This document shows positions 8,584 to 17,171 of a DNA stretch of 64,000 nucleotides, piece by piece. The stretch comes from an uncultured Cellulosilyticum sp. (GTDB taxonomy: Bacteria > Bacillota > Clostridia > Lachnospirales > Cellulosilyticaceae), in NCBI GenBank assembly GCA_934725855.1, contig CAKVCL010000013.1, positions 23,240-87,239 of the forward strand, in the 5' to 3' direction. Below the pieces are notes generated by a model that was given only the letters and a program-made list of their open reading frames with translations, did not search any database and was not told the DNA's origin. Position numbers and translations under genes: made by a program. Positions within the stretch are counted from its first letter, which is position 1; every line of letters begins with the position of its first letter.

Positions 8584-10020
8584 TTATACCCGAACATGAC
8601 CTTGTGCACCTAAATATTTTTCATTTTGTTTAAGGACAGGATCAATTACTTCATTTAAGAAATCTTCAACTTGTAAAGCCGCACATCCAATAAAATTCTC
8701 CGGTTTAAGAATATGATAAATTTCTTCTTTCGTCATTTTAAAATGATCGTCTTTTAAAATACGTTCAATAAGATCATTGTCTTTACCTTCTTCTTTCACA
8801 ACAGCCGCTGCTTGCATAGATAGAACACGAATACGTTCATGTAATTCTTGTCTATCTCCACCACGTTTCACGCCTTCCATTAAGATAACTTCTGTCGCCA
8901 TAAAAGGAAGTTCTGCCATAATGTGCTTATGAATAACTTTTGGATAAACCACTAATCCATCTGCAACATTCATATAAATTTCCAAAATCGCATCTACTGC
9001 CAAAAATGCTTCAGAAACAGAAATTCGTTTATTTGCACTATCATCTAATGTTCTTTCGAACCATTGCGTAGAAGCTGTAATAGCTGGATTAAGTGTATCA
9101 CATAATACATAACGTGCTAGGGAAGAGATACGCTCTGAACGCATTGGATTACGTTTGTACGCCATAGCAGAAGAACCAATTTGATTCTTTTCAAATGGTT
9201 CTTCAATTTCTTTTAAATGTTGTAATATACGGATATCATTACTAAATTTATAAGCTGACTGAGCAATATTACTTAACACATTCAGCATCATACTATCAAA
9301 TTTTCTTGTATAAGTTTGTCCCGTTACAGGATAAACCTCTTCATATCCTAATTTTTCAGCAATTAAAGCATCCAGTTTTTTTACCTTTTCATAGTCTCCC
9401 TCAAACAAATTTAAGAAAGTTGCCTGAGTGCCTGTTGTTCCTTTTGCTCCTCTTAGGCGTTTATGGCTTAAAATATGTTCCACTTCTTGCAAATCAAGCC
9501 ATAAATCTTGTATCCACAAAGTAGCACGTTTACCTACTGTTGTCAGTTGAGCGGGTTGTAAATGTGTAAATCCTAATGTAGGCAAATCTTTATATTGCTT
9601 TGCAAATCGAGATAATTTGTCAATAACATTAACGAGTTTCTTTTTGATGATCTCCATCGCTTCATACATGATGATCAAATCTGTGTTATCACCAACATAG
9701 CAACTTGTAGCCCCTAAGTGAATAATCGGCATAGCCGTTGTAGCTTGTTCACCATAAGCATGAACATGCGCCATAACATCATGTCTTACTTTATTTTCCC
9801 ATTGTTCCGCTACTTCATAATTAATATCTTCACTATATTTCTTAAGTTCTTCAATTTGTTCTTTGGTTACATTAAGGCCCAATTCATGTTCTGTCTCAGC
9901 TAGAATAACCCACAACTTGCGCCATGTTTTAAACTTTTTATCATCTGAAAATAGATATAGCATTTCACTACTTGCATATCTTCCTTGCAACGGACTTTTA
10001 TAAGCGTTTCTCATATTCAT
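8584..10020 (-). CDS. purB: Adenylosuccinate lyase
   Basis: PurB catalyses two fumarate-releasing steps: SAICAR to AICAR in purine synthesis, and adenylosuccinate to AMP. The 478-residue protein has the superfamily signature SSAMAYKRNPMRSERI, the HLGATSCYVGDN segment carrying an active-site His, and the TLGFTHLQPAQLTTVGKR segment. It belongs to the longer PurB form found in clostridia and eukaryotes. It is a single-gene unit preceded by a strong promoter (10054-10082) and a pair of PurR-type boxes (10086-10129), so repression by PurR is likely. The GAGGAAAGG ribosome site fits either of two in-frame ATGs two codons apart. Confidence 0.97.
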   Translation of the reverse strand: MNMRNAYKSPLQGRYASSEMLYLFSDDKKFKTWRKLWVILAETEHELGLNVTKEQIEELKKYSEDINYEVAEQWENKVRHDVMAHVHAYGEQATTAMPIIHLGATSCYVGDNTDLIIMYEAMEIIKKKLVNVIDKLSRFAKQYKDLPTLGFTHLQPAQLTTVGKRATLWIQDLWLDLQEVEHILSHKRLRGAKGTTGTQATFLNLFEGDYEKVKKLDALIAEKLGYEEVYPVTGQTYTRKFDSMMLNVLSNIAQSAYKFSNDIRILQHLKEIEEPFEKNQIGSSAMAYKRNPMRSERISSLARYVLCDTLNPAITASTQWFERTLDDSANKRISVSEAFLAVDAILEIYMNVADGLVVYPKVIHKHIMAELPFMATEVILMEGVKRGGDRQELHERIRVLSMQAAAVVKEEGKDNDLIERILKDDHFKMTKEEIYHILKPENFIGCAALQVEDFLNEVIDPVLKQNEKYLGAQGHVRV

Positions 10021-10053
10021 TTCCTTTCCTCTTTAGTGTCTTTTACTCAATTT

Positions 10054-10082
10054 ATTATAGTAATAATTATAAGGAATGGCAA
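10054..10082 (-). promoter_or_regulatory. purB promoter
   Basis: On the minus strand TTGCCA (10077-10082), a 17-nt spacer and TATAAT (10054-10059) form a near-consensus sigma-A promoter about 35 bp upstream of the purB start. Confidence 0.8.
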
Positions 10083-10085
10083 TAC

Positions 10086-10129
10086 ATTTTCGAACATTTA
10101 ATGATATACTATTGAATTTGTTCGGTTTT
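10086..10129 (-). promoter_or_regulatory. Paired PurR operator (two inverted PurBoxes) upstream of purB
   Basis: Read on the minus strand, AAACCGAACAAATT and the inverted copy AAATGTTCGAAAAT flank a 15-nt spacer. Both fit the Bacillus PurBox (AWWWCCGAACWWT), with one mismatch in the second box. The pair lies immediately upstream of the -35 hexamer, the same place as in the B. subtilis pur operon. PurR binding is inferred; no purR gene is in the window. Confidence 0.6.
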
Positions 10130-10176
10130 ATTTCTTATTATAACCTTAAAAAATTAAAAATTGTTCTTTTCACTAA

Positions 10177-10210
10177 AAATAAGGAGTAGGCTTTAGCCTA
10201 CTCCTTATTT
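10177..10210 (-). terminator. rny terminator
   Basis: A perfect 15-bp stem with a 4-nt loop (AAATAAGGAGTAGGC and its complement) is followed on the minus strand by a T-rich run. The rny stop codon lies inside the stem. Confidence 0.9.
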
Positions 10211-11767
10211 GGCATATTCAGTTGCTCTTGTTTCACGAATAATACTTACTTTTATTTGTCCAGGATATTCTAAATCATTTTCGATTCGCTTTGTTACATC
10301 TCTAGCCAAAAGAACTAAGCCATTATCATCCACTTCTTCTGGGACAACCATAATACGTACTTCTCTACCTGCTTGAATGGCATAAGATTTATCAACCCCT
10401 TTAAATGAGGTAGCAATTTCTTCAAGCTTTTGAAGACGTTTAATATACGTTTCAAGTGTTTCTCGCCTTGCACCTGGTCTAGCAGCTGATACTGTATCTG
10501 CTGCTTGAACAATAACCGCAATAGCCGTTTCAGGATCGACATCTCCATGATGAGCTTCGACTGCATTGATAATCACAGCATTCTCACCATATTTACGGCA
10601 CAAATTAGCACCAATCGTTACATGTGACCCTTCTACTTCATAATCGACTGATTTACCAATATCATGAAGCAATCCTGCCCGTTTTGCCAAACGAACATCT
10701 AGTCCTAACTCACTTGCCATAAGACCTGCTAAGTTAGAAACCTCTATGGAATGACGGAGCACATTTTGCCCATAACTTGTCCTAAATTTCATCTTACCTA
10801 ATAAACGAATGAGTTCAGGATGTAATCCATGTACACCCGTTTCAAAAGTTGCTGCTTCACCTTCTTCACGGATAATCACTTCAACTTCTTTTTTCGCTTT
10901 TTCAACCATCTCTTCAATACGCGCTGGATGAATACGCCCATCTACAATTAATTTTTCAAGAGCAATGCGAGCCACTTCTCTTCGAATTGGATCAAAGCCA
11001 GATAAAATAACAGCTTCTGGTGTATCATCAATGATTAAATCAATTCCGGTTAATGTTTCAAGCGTACGTATATTTCTACCTTCACGCCCAATGATACGTC
11101 CCTTCATTTCATCATTTGGTAACGGTACAACGGACACGGTTGTATCCACCACATGATCGACTGCGCATTTTTGAATGGCATTTGTAATAATCTCTTTCGC
11201 TTTTTTATCTGATTCCAATTTTGCTTTTGCTTCTATTTCTTTAATCATGATGGCTGACTCATGCTTAACTTCTTCTTCAATGGTCTGTAAGAGATACTGT
11301 TTTGCTTCTGTTAAGGTAAGTCCTGAAATTCTCTCTAGCTCTTGAAGTTGCTTTTCTCTAAGCGCTTCAATTTCATCCTTGGCTTTTTCAACTTTGTCCA
11401 TTTTTTTCTGAAGTTGCTCTTCTTTTTGCTCAACAGCGCTATTCTTTTTATCTAAATTTTCTTCCTTATGAACAAGTCTTTTTTCAAGTTGTTGTAGTTC
11501 ATTTCTTCTTTCACGTACTTCTTTGTCTAATTCATTTTTAAGTTTAATATTTTCTTCTTTTGCTTCTAGTAAAACTTCTCTTTTCTTTGCTTCACCTGAT
11601 TTAATAGCATCATCAATAATTTTTCGAGACTTTTCTTCTGCGGAACCAATCTGAGCTTCTGCTTGACGCTTTCTATAAGAAAAACCACCAAAAAAGGCTA
11701 TTACTCCAACAATTACTGCTACTAAAATAAATCCTATAATCATTCCCACTGTTCCTATCTTTACCAC
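10205..11767 (-). CDS. rny: Ribonuclease Y
   Basis: RNase Y is the membrane-anchored endoribonuclease that initiates mRNA decay in Firmicutes. The 520-residue protein has an N-terminal membrane helix (about residues 9-28), a long charged coiled coil to about residue 200, a KH RNA-binding domain with [15 protein letters not shown], and an HD metal-dependent nuclease domain with [10 protein letters not shown] followed by AHHGDVDPE. The first codon is GTG at 11767, directly against GGGAG; ATG 11743 (eight codons in) is a possible true start. It lies downstream of cinA and recA, a common clostridial neighbourhood, but has its own TTGACA-N17-TACAAT promoter and terminator. Confidence 0.97.
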   Translation of the reverse strand: MVKIGTVGMIIGFILVAVIVGVIAFFGGFSYRKRQAEAQIGSAEEKSRKIIDDAIKSGEAKKREVLLEAKEENIKLKNELDKEVRERRNELQQLEKRLVHKEENLDKKNSAVEQKEEQLQKKMDKVEKAKDEIEALREKQLQELERISGLTLTEAKQYLLQTIEEEVKHESAIMIKEIEAKAKLESDKKAKEIITNAIQKCAVDHVVDTTVSVVPLPNDEMKGRIIGREGRNIRTLETLTGIDLIIDDTPEAVILSGFDPIRREVARIALEKLIVDGRIHPARIEEMVEKAKKEVEVIIREEGEAATFETGVHGLHPELIRLLGKMKFRTSYGQNVLRHSIEVSNLAGLMASELGLDVRLAKRAGLLHDIGKSVDYEVEGSHVTIGANLCRKYGENAVIINAVEAHHGDVDPETAIAVIVQAADTVSAARPGARRETLETYIKRLQKLEEIATSFKGVDKSYAIQAGREVRIMVVPEEVDDNGLVLLARDVTKRIENDLEYPGQIKVSIIRETRATEYAK

Positions 11768-11801
11768 CTCCCACGTTAATCAATGTGCAAATAACATTAT
11801 A

Positions 11802-11830
11802 ATTGTATAACTTTTTAAAAATGCTGTCAA
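11802..11830 (-). promoter_or_regulatory. rny promoter
   Basis: On the minus strand TTGACA (11825-11830), 17 nt and TACAAT (11802-11807) lie about 35 bp before the rny start, a near-perfect sigma-A promoter. Confidence 0.8.
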
Positions 11831-11885
11831 GCTAAGTGATTATTAGCTTTTACCGCACTCATCCTATCCCTAACCAAAGAAAAAA

Positions 11886-11909
11886 GGCAAAAGATCAAAA
11901 TCTTTCACC
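11886..11909 (-). terminator. recA terminator
   Basis: A 10-bp stem with two G-U pairs (GGTGAAAGAT / ATCTTTTGCC on the minus strand) is followed by six T residues. It lies 25 nt after the recA stop. Confidence 0.8.
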
Positions 11910-11933
11910 TCTTCTTAAATATTATTTTAAATA

Positions 11934-13010
11934 TTATTCGTTTTCTTCAGAAACCTCTTCTGCACTGCCACTTACTAGACTAGCAGCCTCTTCACTGTGA
12001 GTAATGTTTTCATTTTCAAGTGCTTGTAACCCATAGTGTTCTCTTACTTTATTTTCAATTTCAAGCATTAAATCTTCGTGCTCTTCAATATACTGTTTGG
12101 CATTTTCACGCCCTTGACCTAGGCGCAAATCGCCATAAGAATACCACGCCCCACTTTTATTGACAATATCTACGTTAGCGGCTAAATCAAGTACATCTCC
12201 TGCTTTTGAAATACCCTCACCATACATAATATCAAATTCTGCTTGTTGGAAAGGTGGTGCCACCTTGTTCTTGACAATTTTCACACGTGTACGACTTCCA
12301 ATAAATTCGTTACTTTGTTTTAAAGTTTCAATTTTACGAACGTCCATTCTGACTGAAGCATAGAATTTAAGTGCTTTACCACCTGTCGTTGTTTCTGGAC
12401 TGCCAAACATGACCCCTACTTTATCACGCAATTGATTAATGAAGATCACTGCACATTTAGACTTGCTGATGACACCTGTTAATTTTCTAAGTGCCTGAGA
12501 CATCAGTCTTGCTTGTAATCCCATATGAGAATCTCCCATATCGCCTTCAATCTCTGCCCTAGGAACTAAAGCTGCTACAGAATCCACAACAATAATATCA
12601 ATTGCCCCTGAGCGTACCATTGTTTCAGCAATTTCTAATGCTTGTTCCCCATTATCAGGTTGTGAAATATAGAGTTCGTCAATATCTACCCCTAATTTAC
12701 GTGCATAAGCAGGGTCAAGTGCATGCTCTGCATCAATAAATGCTGCCACACCGCCTTGCTTTTGTACTTCTGCAATCATATGGAGTGTAACCGTTGTCTT
12801 ACCAGAAGACTCTGGTCCATAAATCTCAATAATTCTTCCTTTAGGAATACCCCCTACACCTAATGCAATATCCAAGCTTAATGAACCTGTTGGGAAAGTT
12901 TGAACGGTGGTATCAGTTGCTTCCCCTAATTTCATAATAGAACCTTTACCAAATTGCTTTTGTATCTGTGAAATAGCCGCATCTAGTGCCTTTTTTGATT
13001 CATCATTCAT
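11934..13010 (-). CDS. recA: Recombinase RecA
   Basis: RecA forms filaments on single-stranded DNA, drives homologous recombination and triggers LexA self-cleavage. The 358-residue protein contains the Walker A motif GPESSGKT (about residues 65-72), the VVDSVAAL Walker B strand, the L2 region with [21 protein letters not shown], and an acidic C-terminal tail rich in E and S. A TTGCCA-N17-TATAAT promoter and an adjoining SOS box (13032-13043) show LexA control. It follows cinA, as in many Firmicutes, but the promoter between them and the terminator after it make it at least partly independent. Confidence 0.99.
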   Translation of the reverse strand: MNDESKKALDAAISQIQKQFGKGSIMKLGEATDTTVQTFPTGSLSLDIALGVGGIPKGRIIEIYGPESSGKTTVTLHMIAEVQKQGGVAAFIDAEHALDPAYARKLGVDIDELYISQPDNGEQALEIAETMVRSGAIDIIVVDSVAALVPRAEIEGDMGDSHMGLQARLMSQALRKLTGVISKSKCAVIFINQLRDKVGVMFGSPETTTGGKALKFYASVRMDVRKIETLKQSNEFIGSRTRVKIVKNKVAPPFQQAEFDIMYGEGISKAGDVLDLAANVDIVNKSGAWYSYGDLRLGQGRENAKQYIEEHEDLMLEIENKVREHYGLQALENENITHSEEAASLVSGSAEEVSEENE

Positions 13011-13031
13011 TTTATCACCTCATTCAATATC

Positions 13032-13043
13032 GAACACTTGTTC
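13032..13043 (-). promoter_or_regulatory. LexA (SOS) box at the recA promoter
   Basis: The palindrome GAAC-ACTT-GTTC matches the Gram-positive SOS box core (GAAC-N4-GTTC; CGAACATATGTTCG in B. subtilis). It lies 7 nt downstream of the recA -10 hexamer, where bound LexA would block transcription. Confidence 0.88.
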
Positions 13044-13050
13044 TAAACCT

Positions 13051-13079
13051 ATTATAGCTAACTTTTTATCCTGTGGCAA
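13051..13079 (-). promoter_or_regulatory. recA promoter
   Basis: On the minus strand TTGCCA (13074-13079), 17 nt and TATAAT (13051-13056) lie between cinA and recA. Five of six -35 bases and all -10 bases match the consensus. Confidence 0.85.
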
Positions 13080-13084
13080 GTGAT

Positions 13085-14314
13085 TTATTTCAATTTTTTA
13101 TAAAGCTGAAATAAAATATGCTTAACCGTTTTTTGTCTGACCTCTTGTCTTGAACCATTCAATTGTAGCTTAAAGACTTCTGTTGCTTCTCTAGTGGCAA
13201 TGCCAATATAAACGAGTCCTACGGGTTTAGACGGTGTCCCACCTGTAGGGCCTGCAATGCCCGTGGACGAAAGACCTATATCTGCTTGTGCACGCTTTCT
13301 AATGCCCTCAGCCATTTCTCTAGCCGTTTCTTCACTAACAGCGCCCACCCTTTGAAGCGTTTCTTTTTGCACATCCACATACTTCATTTTAGCTTCATTG
13401 CTATAAGTAACAATTCCTTCATTCATACAAGCTGAAGCACCACTATAATTAATGAGTGTTGCTGCAATAAGTCCACCTGTGCAAGATTCTACCGTTGCAA
13501 CCGTCATATGACGCTGTGATAAGCATTTCATTAAGTTTTCTTCAAGCTTGTCTTCATTATAACCGAAAATATAAGGCTCTAAACGTTGCTCGATTTTATT
13601 TTTTAAATCACAGAGCTTCTCATCTGCTTTTTTATCATTTTTTTCATGAACGGTTATGCGAACAATTACTTCTCCTTCATTAATATAGGTCGCAATATTC
13701 GCTCCATCTTGTTCTCCTAATAGAGGCTTAATTTTTTCGGCGAGTTCACTTTCACCAATTCCAAAACATTTAATATCTAGGTGTTTTATTGCAATAGATG
13801 AGCGATTTTTTAATAAAGGCAGTACATAGTTTGAACACATCGGCTGCATTTCTTTTGGGGGGCCTGGTAGTAAAATAATCATTTTGCCCTGAGCTTCTAA
13901 TAAGCATCCTGAAGCAGTTCCACAATCATTAGGCAATATCTTTGCATTTATTGGAAACTTGGCTTGCTTTTCATTACTAATTGGCATCTCTTTACCCATT
14001 TTATGAAAGTAAGCCTTTAGCGCATCATATACCTTAGGTAATGTCTCCATTTTCATTCCCAACGCTTCACAAACCACTTCTTTCGTTAAGTCATCTGGCG
14101 TAGGTCCTAGTCCGCCTGTAAAAATAATGATTTCTGAACGTTGTAGAGCTAGATGTAATGCTTCCTTTATTTTTATGGCTTCATCTCCTACTGCACTCAT
14201 GTAACTTGGCTCTAATCCACAAAGTTGAACATTTCTAGCTAAATAACTCGCATTTGTATTGACCGTATGTCCATAAACCACTTCATCACCAACTGCAATG
14301 ATTTCTACCTTCAT
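13085..14314 (-). CDS. cinA: CinA-family protein (competence/damage-inducible; NMN deamidase type)
   Basis: The 409-residue protein has the two-domain CinA layout. The N-terminal molybdopterin-binding-like domain carries IIFTGGLGPTPDDLTKEVVC, and ILLPGPPKEMQPM follows. The C-terminal CinA domain (about residues 255-409) carries ATVESCTGGLIAATLI and GIAGPTGGTPSKPVG. In studied bacteria the C-terminal domain deamidates nicotinamide mononucleotide in pyridine-nucleotide recycling, and the N-terminal domain has ADP-ribose pyrophosphatase activity; the link to competence is historical. It lies upstream of recA in the same direction, with the recA promoter in between. Confidence 0.95.
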   Translation of the reverse strand: MKVEIIAVGDEVVYGHTVNTNASYLARNVQLCGLEPSYMSAVGDEAIKIKEALHLALQRSEIIIFTGGLGPTPDDLTKEVVCEALGMKMETLPKVYDALKAYFHKMGKEMPISNEKQAKFPINAKILPNDCGTASGCLLEAQGKMIILLPGPPKEMQPMCSNYVLPLLKNRSSIAIKHLDIKCFGIGESELAEKIKPLLGEQDGANIATYINEGEVIVRITVHEKNDKKADEKLCDLKNKIEQRLEPYIFGYNEDKLEENLMKCLSQRHMTVATVESCTGGLIAATLINYSGASACMNEGIVTYSNEAKMKYVDVQKETLQRVGAVSEETAREMAEGIRKRAQADIGLSSTGIAGPTGGTPSKPVGLVYIGIATREATEVFKLQLNGSRQEVRQKTVKHILFQLYKKLK

Positions 14315-14444
14315 TTCTCTAACCCTTTCTAAACTAAGTATCTTTTCGATTTTTACCCTTGAGTGATTAAATGTTATATATATGTTAAATATTATACCAC
14401 AGTCATATTCTGTTTTAATCCACTACTTTAAATTTATTTAAAAA

Positions 14445-14465
14445 GGGAAGGTTATCAACCTTCCC
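14445..14465 (-). terminator. Terminator after the membrane-anchored Cys-rich gene
   Basis: A perfect 9-bp stem (GGGAAGGTT / AACCTTCCC) with a 3-nt loop is followed on the minus strand by five T residues. The stop codon of the 14455-14799 gene falls in the loop and stem. Confidence 0.8.
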
Positions 14466-14799
14466 CTCGTTGTTTCATAAACGCTTCTCTACATTCCCAA
14501 GAACAAAAGTAATGCTCCTTTCCATCCACTAATACACGATAAGCGTCCTCTTTTCTAATGGATTTATGACATATTTCATCTAATACGGTAGGTATACTTT
14601 CTACCTTTAATGGCGCTTGCGGCTTTTTCTCAATGACTTTTACCTGTCCATTAACAATAGTAATGCCTTGTATATTCGGGTTGTCCTTGTTATCTCTTAT
14701 AACCTTTTTGATTTTAAATAGACACCGCATAAAATTAAATACGCTAATAACCCCTACTAAAATAATCATATTGACAATAAAATCCCATACCATTTTCAT
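14455..14799 (-). CDS. Small membrane-anchored protein with a TRASH/YHS-like Cys domain
   Basis: The 114-residue product has one N-terminal membrane helix (about residues 5-24), a basic stretch, a beta-rich linker (GITIVNGQVKVIEK) and a C-terminal metal-binding-like domain. The domain has Cys77, then HYFCSWECREAF with Cys99 and Cys103. This spacing and the YFCSWECREAF sequence resemble TRASH/YHS domains, which bind zinc, copper or iron in metal sensors and transporters. The domain identification is by eye. It lies alone between cinA and the YesL-like gene with its own terminator, and no metal transporter is nearby. Function unknown. Confidence 0.75.
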   Translation of the reverse strand: MKMVWDFIVNMIILVGVISVFNFMRCLFKIKKVIRDNKDNPNIQGITIVNGQVKVIEKKPQAPLKVESIPTVLDEICHKSIRKEDAYRVLVDGKEHYFCSWECREAFMKQRGEG

Positions 14800-14900
14800 T
14801 ACCTCTTCTTACTTTTTATTAAGTATAGACTATGCATATGAACAAATTTTAAACATCCTAACATCCTTAACCTTTATTGTTTCATCCTTATAAAAGGAAT

Positions 14901-14922
14901 AATGGACACCTTGGTGCCCATT
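14901..14922 (-). terminator. Hairpin after the YesL-like gene
   Basis: A 10-bp arm pair with one G-U (AATGGGCACC / GGTGTCCATT on the minus strand) lies just past the stop codon. The T-run is poor, so termination efficiency is uncertain. Confidence 0.55.
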
Positions 14923-14924
14923 TA

Positions 14925-15599
14925 TTATTTTTCCTCAGTTTGATTTTGAGTTTGTTCTGGTTGCTCTTCTTTTTCAGTTTCATTAGCTGCTGTAATATAT
15001 TTAGAAAAAACAGATTGTAACATAAAAGACTGTCCCCAAACAATGGCTCCTGGCGCAACGGTAATAATAATTGGGAATTGAAGCACGCCTATACAAACGA
15101 CCGCAATAACGCCTAAATTGCATATGGTTGTTAAAAGGTGTTTATGAATTAAAATAAAGGTAGTTCGAATTAAAGCACCTGTTGGCACATCAAATCTAGA
15201 AAGAACTGCCCAGATATATGTATTGAAATTAAGTACCTCAAAGGCAAATAAAATCGTAACTGGAATGATGATTCTTAAATAAGAAGCACTTTCATTCGTA
15301 TTATTAACAAAAATAAAAGAGACATAAAGCCCTAAGCTGATAAATGCAATAAGGGTTAAGACCGTAAGTGGTACAGATTGTCTAAAGTTTTGTTTAAAAC
15401 TTTTGAAAAAGTCTTTCGCCACATAGGTTTGTTCTTTTCGAATCTTTTTACCGATTACATAATAAAGTGCAGTAGTAGACGCACCTATGGTAATAATACC
15501 GAGTGAACAAATCCACCATAATAACGCTAAAATAATGATATCGGCAACTTCTCCCATAAACACCCAAATCGGTGCATCTAAATTAAAAATATTAGACAT
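14925..15599 (-). CDS. YesL-family (DUF624) membrane protein
   Basis: The protein is about 224 residues, with five or six membrane helices and an acidic Q/E-rich tail. The opening MSNIFNLDAPIWVFMGEVADIIIL and the following GASTTALYYVIGKKIRKE segment are typical of the YesL family, whose Bacillus member lies in a pectin-utilisation cluster; the molecular role is unknown. ATG 15599 is chosen because AGGAGG lies 8 nt upstream. No sugar ABC transporter lies beside it here, so context gives no function. Confidence 0.75.
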   Translation of the reverse strand: MSNIFNLDAPIWVFMGEVADIIILALLWWICSLGIITIGASTTALYYVIGKKIRKEQTYVAKDFFKSFKQNFRQSVPLTVLTLIAFISLGLYVSFIFVNNTNESASYLRIIIPVTILFAFEVLNFNTYIWAVLSRFDVPTGALIRTTFILIHKHLLTTICNLGVIAVVCIGVLQFPIIITVAPGAIVWGQSFMLQSVFSKYITAANETEKEEQPEQTQNQTEEK

Positions 15600-15778
15600 G
15601 AACTTGTCCTCCTTGAACAAATAATTCGCTTTTCTAAGTATACTATAATCTAACCTTTTTTTCCATAATACTTTGTAAATATGTATTTTTTATAAACTAT
15701 TAACCAGCAATTTTCATCAATAGACTATTCAATATCCTGTATTTATTTATATACAATAGATTATTTTTTCAAAAACTC

Positions 15779-15806
15779 TTGAAATAAGTTGATTATATCT
15801 TATAAT
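15779..15806 (+). promoter_or_regulatory. argG promoter with possible ArgR site
   Basis: TTGAAA (15779-15784), 16 nt and TATAAT (15801-15806) lie about 50 bp before argG. An A/T-rich partial palindrome overlapping and following the -10 (about 15798-15815; minus strand TGTGTATAATTATAAGAT) resembles ARG boxes. ArgR control is biologically expected but the site match is loose. Confidence 0.55.
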
Positions 15807-15855
15807 TATACACATAAACTAATATATATAACAAAAAATAAGGGGGATATAATTT

Positions 15856-17073
15856 ATGAAAGAAAAAGTTGTATTAGCATATTCTGGTGGATTAGATACT
15901 TCGGTTTTAATCCCATGGCTTAAAGAAAATTACGATTACGATGTAATTGCTGTTTGTATAAATGTTGGGCAAGATGCAGAGTTAGTTGGACTTGAAGAAA
16001 GAGCCCTTTCAATGGGTGTTAGTAAAGTTTATGTAGAAGACGTTAAAGATGAATTTATGAGAGAATACGTTTTCCCAATGATTCAATCTGGTGCCGTTTA
16101 TGAATCTAAATATTACTTAGGAACTTCTATTGCACGTGCTGTAATCGCTAAAACACTTGTACGCATTGCTGAAAAAGAAGGTGCAACAGCTATTTGTCAT
16201 GGTTGTACTGGCAAAGGTAATGACCAAATTCGTTTTGAATTAGGAATTGCTGCCCTTAATCCACACTTAAAAGTCATCGCTCCATGGCGAATCTGGGATA
16301 TTTCTTCTCGTGAAGAAGAAATTGAATTCCTTGAAAAACGTGGTCTTCCAGTTCCAATGAAAAAGGAAGACAGCTACAGCCGTGACCGCAATATGTGGCA
16401 TATTTCTCATGAAGGTCTTGAACTTGAAAATCCTTGGAATACACCAAACTATGATCACTTATTAAAATTAGGGGTTTCTCCTGAAAAAGCACCTGACACC
16501 CCAACTACTATTACATTAACTTTCAAAAATGGTGTGCCAACTCATTTAGATGGTGTCGCTATGGAGCCTTCTCCACTTCTTGAAAAATTAAATGAACTTG
16601 GTGGTGCAAATGGTATTGGTATTTCCGATATCGTTGAAAACCGTGTCGTTGGTATGAAATCTCGTGGCGTTTATGAAACACCAGGTGGAACCATTTTATA
16701 TGCTGCCCATGAAGAACTTGAACACCTTACACTAGACCGTGAAACTTATCGTTACAAACAAGAAATTGCTCTTGAATATGCGGACTTAATCTACAATGGG
16801 AAATGGTTTACACCACTTCGTGAAGCCCTTCAAGCATTTGTGGAAAGCACACAAAAAGTTGTAACAGGTGAAGTTAAATTAAAACTTTACAAAGGCAATA
16901 TTATTCCTCAAGGTAGCAAGTCTCCTTATTCACTTTACAGTGAATCTCTTGCTAGCTTCACAACAGGTGATTTATACGATCACAAAGATGCAACTGGATT
17001 TATTCGTCTTTATGGTTTACCACTTCGTGTGCGTGCTTTAATGGAAGCTGAGCAAAAGAAAAATCAAAAATAA
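15856..17073 (+). CDS. argG: Argininosuccinate synthase
   Basis: ArgG joins citrulline and aspartate using ATP, the penultimate step of arginine synthesis. The 405-residue protein begins with the ATP-pyrophosphatase loop [18 protein letters not shown] and contains [24 protein letters not shown] and the [17 protein letters not shown] region, all typical of the enzyme. Length is normal. An AAGGGGGATAT ribosome site precedes the ATG. argH follows 98 bp downstream, separated by a large palindrome, so the two steps are encoded together but with possible differential expression. Confidence 0.99.
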   Translation: MKEKVVLAYSGGLDTSVLIPWLKENYDYDVIAVCINVGQDAELVGLEERALSMGVSKVYVEDVKDEFMREYVFPMIQSGAVYESKYYLGTSIARAVIAKTLVRIAEKEGATAICHGCTGKGNDQIRFELGIAALNPHLKVIAPWRIWDISSREEEIEFLEKRGLPVPMKKEDSYSRDRNMWHISHEGLELENPWNTPNYDHLLKLGVSPEKAPDTPTTITLTFKNGVPTHLDGVAMEPSPLLEKLNELGGANGIGISDIVENRVVGMKSRGVYETPGGTILYAAHEELEHLTLDRETYRYKQEIALEYADLIYNGKWFTPLREALQAFVESTQKVVTGEVKLKLYKGNIIPQGSKSPYSLYSESLASFTTGDLYDHKDATGFIRLYGLPLRVRALMEAEQKKNQK

Positions 17074-17087
17074 AAGGTTGTGTTGAT

Positions 17088-17123
17088 AAGAAAAAGATAT
17101 CTTGATCAAGATATCTTTTTCTT
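17088..17123 (+). terminator. Intergenic terminator/attenuator between argG and argH
   Basis: A 36-nt perfect palindrome (18-bp arms, centred on TTGATCAA) ends in a T run. It lies 15 nt after argG and 49 nt before argH, with no clear promoter behind it, so argH would rely on read-through. Confidence 0.75.
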
Positions 17124-17171
17124 TTACATCCATCCTACTTAAATGACTTAAATACATAAGGAGGCTCTATT

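Noticed and set aside
10021..10176. Purine riboswitch upstream of purB
   Set aside because: No conserved purine-aptamer core was seen; the sequence is explained by a promoter and PurBox pair.
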